NCBI RefSeq assembly: GCF_022288725.1
Contig: NZ_JAKNTA010000003.1
Coordinates: 430,901 to 494,900, forward strand
Origin: Kitasatospora sp. A2-31
Lineage (GTDB): Bacteria > Actinomycetota > Actinomycetes > Streptomycetales > Streptomycetaceae
Length of the DNA: 64,000 bases
Direction of reading: 5' to 3'
Shown here: piece after piece, positions 7,851 through 14,981 of the stretch
Layout of the letters: each line of letters begins with the position of its first letter
How positions within the stretch are numbered: position 1 is the first letter of the stretch
Notes under the pieces: generated by a model
What the model saw: the letters and a program-made list of their open reading frames with translations, nothing else
Told to the model about the DNA's origin: nothing
Databases searched by the model: none
Made by a program: the position numbers and the translations under genes

Positions 7851-8494
7851 GAGGCGGCCTGCCGGAGTCCCTCGTCCGAGTAACTGTCGACGTAGTCGGT
7901 GAAGTCGGCCGCATCACGAGCTGCCTCGGGGGTGACGCCCGGGTAGAAGTCCCTGATCGACTCCGGTCGGATGCCGTCCCTAAGGAGAGCCGCGACCTCC
8001 GAGGCGGGAATCCGCGTTCCCTCGATCACCGGCTCACCACCGCGGACCAGTGGATCGACGGACAGGTGGTTCCTGGGGCGCAGCAGGTTCGGAATCTGGC
8101 GGCCGTTTCGGTAGAACGGCCGAAGGACATCGACCATCTCGTGGATGACCACGTTGCCCCGCTTGCGCACAAGGTCCACGGCATGATCGGGATCTGCCAG
8201 ATAGATCGTGCCGTCACCGGCCACGAGTCGGTAGCTGGACAGATGCTCGCGTTCGTCGAGATCGTCGCGCAAGGTGCCCAGCGCGCGACGGATCTTCTGG
8301 AGTGAGGCTTCCTCTCGAAGCCTCACGCAGATACGAAGCGCGACAACATCCCGGAACGAGTAGAGAATCGGCCGGGAGGCGGAGATCTCCGGCACGAGGA
8401 CGGCACCACGAGGGCCTGCGGCCCTGCGCCAGTGAGACAGCTGGCGCAGAGTGGCGCCGGACAGCGCGGCAGCGAGCTTCGGCTCGTAGGACAC
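7847..8494 (-). CDS. DUF433 antitoxin with MerR-like N-terminus (VapB45-like)
   Basis: 215-aa predicted antitoxin and autorepressor. The N-terminal ~75 residues are MerR-like: LSGATLRQLSHWRRA, then YSFRDVVALRICVRLREEASLQKIRRAL. The C-terminal third is DUF433: HLSVDPLVRGGEPVIEGTRIPASEVAALL and ESIRDFYPGVTPEAARDAADF. The layout resembles mycobacterial VapB45-type antitoxins. The GTG start at 8494 has GGGAGG at good spacing. Its usual partner would start at 7850, but only the first 12 codons remain, so this antitoxin is an orphan here. It may still act as a DNA-binding protein. Confidence 0.8.
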   Translation of the reverse strand: MSYEPKLAAALSGATLRQLSHWRRAAGPRGAVLVPEISASRPILYSFRDVVALRICVRLREEASLQKIRRALGTLRDDLDEREHLSSYRLVAGDGTIYLADPDHAVDLVRKRGNVVIHEMVDVLRPFYRNGRQIPNLLRPRNHLSVDPLVRGGEPVIEGTRIPASEVAALLRDGIRPESIRDFYPGVTPEAARDAADFTDYVDSYSDEGLRQAAS

Positions 8495-8625
8495 GGCGGC
8501 ACCTCCCAGACTTCGCGCGGCAGACTACGGAACCGTACTTCATGGTCTCGTACAGCCGGCACGCTCGCCAGGATTTCACCCGAACGGGGATTCGCCGGAG
8601 ACCCCGGCTCCGCCGAGCGACTCCC

Positions 8626-8855
8626 GTAGGGTCGACGGCATGCGCTTGGCCACCGGGATCCTCCCCATTCACCGGTGGGCCGAGGGGCAGAAGATCTGGC
8701 GGCCGGCCGAGGACCTCGGGTTCCATGCCGCGTACACCTATGACCACCTGAGCCGGCGGTCCTTCCGGGACGAGCCGTGGTTCGGGGCGGTCCCGACGCT
8801 GACGGCGACGGCGACGGCGACCGAGCGGATCCGGCTGGGGACGCTGGTGACCTCG
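8626..8855 (+). pseudogene. 5' fragment of the LLM monooxygenase gene (copy 1)
   Basis: Carries the TAGGGT -10 box (8627), the ATG at 8640 and 72 codons matching the intact LLM gene at 12060 (ILPIHRWAEGQKIW, AEDLGFHAAYTYDHLS, RSFRDEPWFGAVPTL, ERIRLGTLVTS). Homology stops after the codon pair ACC TCG, and the frame runs ten foreign codons to a stop at 8885. It differs from the intact gene at more sites than copy 2 does, so it looks older. A short peptide could still be made. Confidence 0.85.
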
Positions 8856-8921
8856 GTCAAGCGTCTTTCATGTATCACACGCTGACTTGCGGAAACGCGG
8901 TGATGCGGCTGGATTGGGCGT

Positions 8922-9189
8922 TCAGATCGGCTCGACGGCGATGCGCGGGTGACACAACCGACGCAGGTCATCCACGTCGCTGGTGACAACGGTGACGTCG
9001 CTATGTTCCAGGTGGGCCGTGGCCGCGAGCATCGCGTCGATGGCGTACTTGTGACCGTGCAGTCCTTCGGTGGCGAGCAGCTTGCTGGCAGCGCGTGCGA
9101 TCTCCTCCGTGATGGGGCGCACCTTGGCCAGGGAGGCGGCGTGGTCGAACGCCGTCTGCGGACCCTTCGGGTCACGTGCCTCCACCAGG
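8922..9189 (-). pseudogene. PIN toxin lacking its N-terminal third
   Basis: The last ~88 residues (from EARDPKGPQ) are nearly identical to the PIN toxin at 6704-7096, including the YAIDAML and TSDVDDL acidic motifs. The part holding the first catalytic Asp, and the whole antitoxin gene, are missing. The homology ends at ~9189 against unrelated sequence that leads into LLM copy 2. It is probably inactive because an intact PIN site needs the N-terminal Asp. Confidence 0.8.
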
Positions 9190-9254
9190 GGCCACCCCGA
9201 TCCCCAAGCGCACTCGACCGCGGGTTGCTCGAACCCGCCCTCAAGCGGGTGCGC

Positions 9255-9484
9255 GTAGGGTCGGGAGCATGCGACTGAGCACCGTGATCCTCCCCATCCA
9301 CCGGTGGAGCGAAGGGCAGAAGATCTGGCGGCGGGCCGAGGACCTCGGCTTCCACGCGGCCTATACGTACGACCACCTGAGCTGGCGGAGCTTCCGGGAC
9401 GAGCCGTGGTTCGGGGCGGTCCCCACGCTGACGGCCGCGGCCGCCGCGACCGAGCGGATCCGGCTGGGCACGCTGGTGACCTCG
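9255..9484 (+). pseudogene. 5' fragment of the LLM monooxygenase gene (copy 2)
   Basis: This copy includes TAGGGT (9256-9261), the ATG at 9269 and 72 codons, and differs from the intact gene at only about five positions. Homology ends after the same ACC TCG codons as in copy 1, and both then continue GTCAAGC. The near identity points to a recent duplication or continued gene conversion with the intact gene. Confidence 0.88.
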
Positions 9485-9557
9485 GTCAAGCCTCGTTCAC
9501 CCATCACATGCTGACCTGCGGAAACGCGGATCACGAATGCCCTGAGCCGCCCTCGAA

Positions 9558-9959
9558 TCAGATGGCGATGAGCCGGATCCGGTCACCGCAGAGCTTGGCC
9601 ATGTCGTCGATGTCCGATGTCACCATGGCCACCGGACCTGGCTGGCGGAGCGCCATCTCGGCGACGGTGGCGTCGATGGCGTACTTGTGACCGTGCAGAC
9701 CGGCCTGCTTGAGAAGCACTGCGGAGGCTCTGGCCGCGTGCCCGGTAACGGGCTCGATCCTGACCTGGGAGAGCACCCAGTTCAGTCGGGCGGTGTTCGC
9801 CTTGGCGTGCGAGATCTCCACGATGGTGTTGGCGCCGATGACCAGGCCGGCCCCTATCGAGTGAAAGGCCTTGATCATCGCGAGCACCTCCCGGTCCTGC
9901 GAGATCCAGGCGGACATTCCCTGGGAATCCAGCACGACGGTCTCGATCCGCCCACTCAC
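9558..9959 (-). CDS. PIN-domain toxin (second TA pair)
   Basis: 133-aa predicted ribonuclease. The acidic PIN residues are in VVLDSQGM, TIVEISHA, YAIDATVAEMA and TSDIDDM. It is related to, but clearly diverged from, the toxin at 6704-7096; both share the GLHGHKYAIDA type motif. The GTG start at 9959 overlaps the antitoxin stop by four bases. It looks intact and active-site complete. Confidence 0.85.
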   Translation of the reverse strand: MSGRIETVVLDSQGMSAWISQDREVLAMIKAFHSIGAGLVIGANTIVEISHAKANTARLNWVLSQVRIEPVTGHAARASAVLLKQAGLHGHKYAIDATVAEMALRQPGPVAMVTSDIDDMAKLCGDRIRLIAI

Positions 9960-10204
9960 GCGGCAGCCGCCCCGCTGCCCGGCTCGGACGAACCAAAGAT
10001 CCTCGCGTGCGCGGCGGCGAGCTCCTCTTCGGTGAACGCGCCGTGTTGTTCCTCGTACTGGCGGAGCTCTTCCGCGACCAGTTGATGTCTGATCTGCCGG
10101 GCCACTGCTTCCGCGACGTAACCGGAGATGTTGTCCGTGAGTTTCTTCAGCTCGGCCACCTGCTCCGTGGGCAGGGTGACTGTGATGCGTGTGGTAGCCG
10201 CCAT
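9956..10204 (-). CDS. Antitoxin of the second PIN pair
   Basis: 82-aa RHH-type antitoxin. The N-terminal strand and helices (TRITVTLPTEQVAELKKL, ISGYVAEAVARQIRHQL) would bind DNA. The acidic tail (EEQHGAFTEEELAAAHARIF) should block the toxin downstream. The ATG at 10204 is six bases from a TATGCT -10 box, so the transcript is probably leaderless. The palindrome at 10212-10228 overlapping that box is the likely autoregulatory site. Confidence 0.8.
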   Translation of the reverse strand: MAATTRITVTLPTEQVAELKKLTDNISGYVAEAVARQIRHQLVAEELRQYEEQHGAFTEEELAAAHARIFGSSEPGSGAAAA

Positions 10205-10210
10205 GAAGCA

Positions 10211-10228
10211 AGCATACCGCCGGTATGC
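10211..10228 (-). promoter_or_regulatory. -10 box and operator palindrome of the second TA pair
   Basis: On the minus strand TATGCT (10216-10211) lies six bases before the antitoxin ATG. It is overlapped by GCATACC-GCC-GGTATGC (10212-10228), a perfect 7-bp inverted repeat with a 3-bp spacer. An antitoxin or toxin-antitoxin complex bound there would block its own promoter. Confidence 0.6.
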
Positions 10229-10240
10229 ACACTCTGGCCG

Positions 10241-10422
10241 GATGATCCTCCCATCCATCGGTGGAGAGAGGGGCGGAAGGTTTGGTAGCGGGCCGAGGGG
10301 CTGGGGCTCCTCGTGGCCTACCCGTACGACCACCTGAGCTGGCGGAGCTTCCGGGGCGAGCCGTGGTCCGGGTCGCTTCCGACGCTGACCGAGTGGGCGC
10401 GGCTAGGACGCTGGCGACCTCG
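10241..10422 (+). pseudogene. Decayed 5' fragment of the LLM gene (copy 3)
   Basis: The start codon and promoter are lost. From GATGATCCTCCC onward the copy follows the LLM gene with many substitutions and at least one deletion (YDHLSWRSFRGEPW remains readable), to the shared ACCTCG|GTCAAGC boundary. It is the most degraded of the sizeable copies. The rest of the 430-bp gap up to ParA shows no gene; its last 60 bases become AT-richer and should contain the ParA promoter. Confidence 0.75.
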
Positions 10423-10635
10423 GTCAAGCCTCGTTCACCCATCATGTTGGGCCGGTACTCAGGTCCTCACCGGCAGCCGGGCACGTACCAGCTCCGGCTT
10501 TGATCGCGCCCTCCGTCCGATGGGGCGTAGACGAGGATCTCTTCTTGTCAAACGCAGAGACATCGTCCGATCACTAAATGTAGTTTTACCCCCATGCAAG
10601 CTGAGCAGGCTTGCACTGGCGGAGGGGTATCGGGC

Positions 10636-11559
10636 ATGCGAGTCGTATCAGTCATCAACTACAAAGGTGGAGTCGGCAAGACCACGCTGACTGCAAATAT
10701 CGGAGCGGAGCTGGCGTTTCGGGGGAAGAAGGTACTGCTCATTGACCTCGACCCTCAAGCGAGTCTGACCTTTTCTTTCGTCCGGCCGGAGCATTGGCAG
10801 CAAAATCTCGAGGCCGACAAGACGATTAAGAAGTGGTACGAGTCGTTTGACTCCAGCCCGCCGCTTAGCCTGTCTTCACTCATCGTGAGAGCGCCTCGCG
10901 TTGGAGACTATCGGAATGGCGGCCTTCTGCGGTTCATTCCCTCGCACCTCGGCCTGATCAATGTTGACCTCGAACTCGCCACAGAGCTCGGCGGGGCATC
11001 TCTGAAGCAATCGAAGATCAACTATCTGCGTGTGCATCGGCGCCTTGCTGAAGGCCTGAAGGAAGCCGCCTTTAGTGAGTTCGATGTCATCCTCATTGAC
11101 TGCCCGCCAAACTTCAACGTCGTAACAAAGAATGCAATTGTCGCCAGCGACAGCGTTCTGATCCCAGCCAAGGCTGACTATCTTTCCACGCTTGGCATCG
11201 ACTACCTCCGGCGAAGCCTGAGTGAGCTCGTGCGGGACTACAACGAGTATGCGCAGCTTGAGTCCGGTGGCAATGAGGTGCGACCCATAAATCCTGAAAT
11301 CCTCGGCGTCGTCTTTACGATGATGCAGTTCTACGACGGCCAGCCGATCTCTGCCCTTCGCCCGTACATGCGCCAGACGGCCGCGGTCGGGGTGCCGGTA
11401 TTCAAAACCTTCGTCAGGGAGAGCAAGACATTGTTCGCCGGCTCGCCCAGCAGTGGGTTGCCGCTAGTATTGAGAGACGGAAAGACAACGACCGAGAAGA
11501 AAATTCTCAAGGAACTTGAAGGCCTGGTTTCAGAATTCCTGCTCAAGCTTGGGGCGTGA
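10636..11559 (+). CDS. ParA/Soj-like Walker ATPase
   Basis: 307-aa ATPase of the ParA/MinD group. The deviant Walker A motif KGGVGKTT is at residues 10-17, LLIDLDPQASLT follows, and Walker B is VILIDCPPN. No HTH precedes the ATPase domain, so it is the short, Soj-like form. The ATG at 10636 has GGAGGGG eight bases ahead. Codon usage is markedly less GC-biased than in neighbouring genes, a sign of transfer. The next gene starts 16 bases downstream and no parB is nearby, so this is not an ordinary partition cassette. It sits in an array of TA modules, which hints at a defence or stabilisation role (inference). Confidence 0.85.
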   Translation: MRVVSVINYKGGVGKTTLTANIGAELAFRGKKVLLIDLDPQASLTFSFVRPEHWQQNLEADKTIKKWYESFDSSPPLSLSSLIVRAPRVGDYRNGGLLRFIPSHLGLINVDLELATELGGASLKQSKINYLRVHRRLAEGLKEAAFSEFDVILIDCPPNFNVVTKNAIVASDSVLIPAKADYLSTLGIDYLRRSLSELVRDYNEYAQLESGGNEVRPINPEILGVVFTMMQFYDGQPISALRPYMRQTAAVGVPVFKTFVRESKTLFAGSPSSGLPLVLRDGKTTTEKKILKELEGLVSEFLLKLGA

Positions 11560-11575
11560 CGACGTGGAGCCCTCG

Positions 11576-11983
11576 ATGGAAAATCCCAACGCAGTGCTCG
11601 GCCTGATCGGAGCATTCCTGCAGTCCCTGTCGCCCGAGCAGGTCGAAGACCTCCTGTCAGGGCGATCCCGGATAGCTCTGGTGAAGCGACAAGTGCAACG
11701 AGAAGTCAAGACCCTCGAAGATCCTGCAGGGGTCGATTACGACCAGCTGCGGGAAGATTTGTCCGGCGCCCCGTCAAGGGAATCCGGAGAAGAGTATCTG
11801 GAAAGTAAAAAGCTGGGCCGTTCCGGCCTACTGGCACTTGCGCGATCATTGGACATTCCAGTCCGCAAGGGTGACAACATGAAGACACTTAAGGAAGGGA
11901 TCATCGAGGCCACAATTGGATATCGGTTGAGGTCTGGGGCAATCCGGGGAGAATGGCCGGATGGGGGCGGGTCGGGTGATTAG
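11576..11983 (+). CDS. Small partner of the ParA-like gene, SAP/HeH-like C-terminus
   Basis: 135-aa protein from ATG 11576 with GGAG six bases upstream; GTG 11564 is an alternative. The first half is acidic and helical (LIGAFLQSLSPEQVEDLLSG, then KRQVQREVKTL). The second half (LGRSGLLALARSLDIPV, DNMKTLKEGIIEATIGYRL) resembles small SAP/HeH-like helix-extended-loop-helix modules that bind nucleic acid. It follows ParA by 16 bp with the same AT-richer codon usage, so the two are one operon. Its function is not known; it could be the DNA-binding adaptor for the ATPase. Confidence 0.7.
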   Translation: MENPNAVLGLIGAFLQSLSPEQVEDLLSGRSRIALVKRQVQREVKTLEDPAGVDYDQLREDLSGAPSRESGEEYLESKKLGRSGLLALARSLDIPVRKGDNMKTLKEGIIEATIGYRLRSGAIRGEWPDGGGSGD

Positions 11984-12046
11984 AAGATCCCGGCCGGTTT
12001 CATTTCGCCAGTCGAGGGCCTCTCTGCCAGCGACCCTAGCCCCCAG

Positions 12047-12052
12047 TAGGGT
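12047..12052 (+). promoter_or_regulatory. -10 box of the leaderless LLM gene
   Basis: TAGGGT ends seven bases before the ATG at 12060, the spacing expected when transcription starts at the start codon. The same box and spacing head the broken copies (7795, 8627, 9256), and homology between copies begins at this box, not upstream of it. Confidence 0.6.
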
Positions 12053-12059
12053 CGGGAGC

Positions 12060-12947
12060 ATGCGACTGAGCACGGTGATCCTCCCCATCCACCGGTGGGC
12101 CGAGGGGCAGAAGATCTGGCGGCGGGCCGAGGACCTCGGCTTCCACGCGGCCTATACGTACGACCACCTGAGCTGGCGGAGCTTCCGGGACGAGCCGTGG
12201 TTCGGGGCGGTCCCCACGCTGACGGCCGCGGCCGCCGCGACCGAGCGGATCCGGCTGGGCACGCTGGTGACCTCGCCGAACTTCCGGCACCCGGTGACGC
12301 TCGCGAAGGAGCTGGTCTCCGTCGACGACGTGTCGGGCGGGCGGCTGACCGTGGGGATCGGGGCCGGCGGGACGGGCTTCGACGCGACGGCGATGGGCCA
12401 GGAGGCGTGGTCGCCCAGGGAGCGGGCCGACCGGTTCGGGGAGTTCCTGCCGCTGCTGGACAAGCTGCTGCGGCAGGACGCGACCACCGAGACCGGCACC
12501 TACTACTCGGCCGTCGAGGCGCGGAACATCCCCGGCTGCGTGCAGACGCCGCGGGTGCCGTTCTACGTGGCCGCGACCGGCCCGCGCGGGCTGAAGCTGG
12601 CCGCCGAGTACGGGCAGGGCTGGGTGACGTACGGCGACCCGCGCGGGCCGGCCGACGTGCCGGTGGCGCAGGCGCCCTCGGTGATCAAGAGCCAGATCGA
12701 GAAGCTGACGGTCGCCTGCGAGGCGACCGGCCGGGACGTGGCGACGCTGGAGAAGGTGCTGCTCCAGGGCTCGACCGCGGAGAAGCCGCTGCAGTCGGTG
12801 GACGCCTTCGTCGACTGGGCCGGCGCGTACCGGGAACTGGGCGTCACCGAGCTGGTGATCCACTGGCCGGTGCCGGACTCGATCTTCGCCAACGACCTCG
12901 CCGTCTTCGAGCGGATCGCCACCGAGGGCCTGGCACAGCTGGGCTGA
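12060..12947 (+). CDS. LLM-class (F420/flavin-dependent) oxidoreductase, intact
   Basis: 295-aa luciferase-like monooxygenase-family enzyme with the TIM-barrel pattern: AEDLGFHAAYTYDHLSW early, ATERIRLGTLVTSPNFRHPVTLAKELVSVDDVSGGRLTVG (split here for length) in the middle, then GIGAGGTGFD and VPFYVAATGPRGLKLAAEYGQGW. Members use F420 or FMN; the substrate is unknown. Length is normal and the C-terminus complete. The first 72 codons are repeated upstream in at least three broken copies with accessory genes between them, so the gene is the anchor and target of the array. Confidence 0.88.
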   Translation: MRLSTVILPIHRWAEGQKIWRRAEDLGFHAAYTYDHLSWRSFRDEPWFGAVPTLTAAAAATERIRLGTLVTSPNFRHPVTLAKELVSVDDVSGGRLTVGIGAGGTGFDATAMGQEAWSPRERADRFGEFLPLLDKLLRQDATTETGTYYSAVEARNIPGCVQTPRVPFYVAATGPRGLKLAAEYGQGWVTYGDPRGPADVPVAQAPSVIKSQIEKLTVACEATGRDVATLEKVLLQGSTAEKPLQSVDAFVDWAGAYRELGVTELVIHWPVPDSIFANDLAVFERIATEGLAQLG

Positions 12948-13047
12948 ACCGGGGTCGGGGTCAAGGGGGGGGTGTCGGCGGCAGGCGCTAGTCTGTCCGC
13001 CGCACCTACCAGCTGATCATGCGTCACCAAACGGGGGTTCCTTCGTC

Positions 13048-13689
13048 ATGCCTGCTCTCCGGAGAACGTTCGGCGCCGCACTGGCCGCCACCGCCGCACT
13101 GGCCGCCCTGACCGCCTGCGGTCCCGACAACTCCTCGGACCAGGCCGGGGGCGGCGGCGCCGACAAGCCCGCGGCCACGACCCCGGCCACGGCCGCGCCG
13201 ACCGGGGCCGCGACCGGGGCCGCGCCGACGGGCAAGCCGGGCGCGACGGGTACGACCAAGCCCGGTGGCACCGCCAAGCCCGGCGGGACGGGCAAGCCCT
13301 CGGCCGGCGCGAGCGACGAGCCGGAGGGATTCTGCGACGCCGCGCCGCTGCCCGCCGGGCAGAAGTGGATCTACCCGGTGAAGGGGACCAGCACCACCAC
13401 GCTGGTCTACAAGGACACCAAGACCGCCTGCGGCGTCAACGACGTGGTCTTCGAGCCGACCGGCGCCGACAAGACCGCGCCGTTCGCGCCCACCGTCAAG
13501 GGCCACCTGAACTCCGTGATGGTCCCGTCGAAGGACGTCAACCTCGCCGACCTGGTGAAGCACATCAGCGAGTGCCTCGCCGACCCGACCAGCAGCAAGG
13601 GCTTCTACCCCTGCTCGGGCGGGGACTACAAGGTCGCGATCGACTCCTCGGGCAAGGTGGTCGAGCTGACCGAGCGCGCCCACTCCTGA
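13048..13689 (+). CDS. Secreted lipoprotein with Gly/Thr/Lys-rich linker
   Basis: 213 aa. The signal peptide ends in the lipobox ALTAC (Cys ~26), followed by a low-complexity Ala/Gly/Thr/Pro/Lys linker. The folded C-terminal ~115 residues hold three Cys (EGFCDAAPL, KTACGVND, SECLADP) and a fourth in FYPCSGGDY, likely forming two disulfides. No family is recognised. It opens the envelope-protein locus and may have its own promoter; TAGTCT at 12989 is a possible -10. The same Ala/Pro linker style recurs in the next four genes. Confidence 0.75.
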   Translation: MPALRRTFGAALAATAALAALTACGPDNSSDQAGGGGADKPAATTPATAAPTGAATGAAPTGKPGATGTTKPGGTAKPGGTGKPSAGASDEPEGFCDAAPLPAGQKWIYPVKGTSTTTLVYKDTKTACGVNDVVFEPTGADKTAPFAPTVKGHLNSVMVPSKDVNLADLVKHISECLADPTSSKGFYPCSGGDYKVAIDSSGKVVELTERAHS

Positions 13690-13708
13690 TCCGCGGAGGG
13701 CGCACGAC

Positions 13709-13939
13709 GCCCGGCCCCCGGAGCGCCGGGCCCCCGGAGCGCCCGGCCGTCGGCGCCCCGGACGGCCGGGCGGTCCGGGGGGTCGTGAGGACCGTGGGAG
13801 AGCGCGGAACGGGGCGGCCCGGCGGAAGGTGCCCGATCCGCCCGTTGCGGTTCGATCACGGCGTGTCCGATTGGTTGATCATTGTGACGGAGTGCGGTGA
13901 TTGATTTCGTTGGCAGTGGTGTGGACCGGCTCTCATAAT
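13709..13939 (+). promoter_or_regulatory. Hairpin and promoter region before the four-gene operon
   Basis: The 346-bp gap starts with GC-rich hairpins, for example 7-bp arms at 13709-13715 and 13725-13731, a probable terminator of the lipoprotein gene. Further on, TTGGCA (13910-13915), 18 bases and CATAAT (13934-13939) make a good vegetative promoter for the operon starting at 14036. Confidence 0.5.
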
Positions 13940-14035
13940 TCCAGCTGAGACGCGTGACGGTCGGCCCGAAGGGCCACGGGGGGTGGCCCGCGAGGGGCCC
14001 GCGCGCGACATTCCACATGCCTCCGGGGGAGTTCC

Positions 14036-14929
14036 TTGTCCGCGCCCGAAAACGTTCCGCCTGCCGCCGTCCCGGCGACGGTGGAGGCGTCAGACACCCA
14101 GGCCGTTCCGGCCGTGCCCGCCGAGCCGGCCGCGATGCCCGTGCCCGCCGAGCCGGCCGCAGCGGCGCGCCGGCTGCCGCGCGCGGCCGGCGTCGCCCTC
14201 GCCACCGCGGGCCTGCTCGCCGTCACCGCGACCAGCGCCGTCGTCACCGTGGCCGTCGGCAAGCCGGATCCCCGGCCCGCCGCGGCCGCCGCACCGGCCG
14301 CGGCGCCGGCCACCGCCACGTCGAGCCCGAGCGCGTCCGCTCCGGCCGCCGCCCCGTCGGCGCCGAGCGCCGTGCCGACCACGGCCCCGCCCGCCCCCGA
14401 GCCCAAGCCGACCAGCACGGTCCGGGGCACCGTCAAGGGCGGCAAGCACGAGGGCGACCTGCGCTACTTCCTGCTCCCGATCCCGGACGGCGGAGAGTCG
14501 TACGGGCCGGTCGACGGCATGACGATGGACGACGACGCGGTGGCCGACATCTTCGGCAAGCAGGACGGCATCATGCGGATCCTCGGCAGCTACGGCTACC
14601 GGGACGCCGCCACCCGGACCTACCGCACCGCCGACGGCAAGGCCGAGGTCACCGTCACGCTGATGCGGTTCGCCACGACCGGCGGGGCGAGCGACTTCGC
14701 CAAGAACCACACCATGAAGCTGGACCCGATCGACATCGACGGGGACCCCGCCGCGCACGGCTACCTGGACCGGCCCAAGCAGCAGGCCTACACCGGCTCG
14801 ATGGCCGGCATCTCCAGCCAGGGCGACGTGCAGTACACGGTCGACGTCGACGTGAAGGGCACTCCGGACAAGGCCCTGCTGAGCGAACTGATGAAGCGCC
14901 AGCGCGAGTGGCTGTCCAACGGCGGCTGA
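14036..14929 (+). CDS. One-pass membrane protein of an LRxLLxPxP paralogue family (1)
   Basis: 297 aa from TTG 14036, preceded by GGGGGA. A cytoplasmic Ala/Pro-rich head with a repeated PAEPAA motif leads to one membrane segment (RAAGVALATAGLLAVTA onward) and an Ala/Pro/Ser linker. The outer domain opens with GDLRYFLLPIPDGG. The same motif, (D/S)LRxLLxPxP, opens the outer domains of the next three products, so the four are tandem paralogues. No known enzyme motif is seen. Role unknown; an envelope function next to WXG proteins is inferred. Confidence 0.7.
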   Translation: MSAPENVPPAAVPATVEASDTQAVPAVPAEPAAMPVPAEPAAAARRLPRAAGVALATAGLLAVTATSAVVTVAVGKPDPRPAAAAAPAAAPATATSSPSASAPAAAPSAPSAVPTTAPPAPEPKPTSTVRGTVKGGKHEGDLRYFLLPIPDGGESYGPVDGMTMDDDAVADIFGKQDGIMRILGSYGYRDAATRTYRTADGKAEVTVTLMRFATTGGASDFAKNHTMKLDPIDIDGDPAAHGYLDRPKQQAYTGSMAGISSQGDVQYTVDVDVKGTPDKALLSELMKRQREWLSNGG

Positions 14930-14981
14930 GCCCGCCGCCGTCCCGTTCCACGTCACCCTTCCTGCCTCCTGGAGCCCTTCC

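Noticed and set aside
10545..10580. Possible vegetative promoter (TTGTCA ... TAAATG) for ParA
   Set aside because: Spacer is 23 bases, too long for a standard promoter, so it was not listed as a feature.
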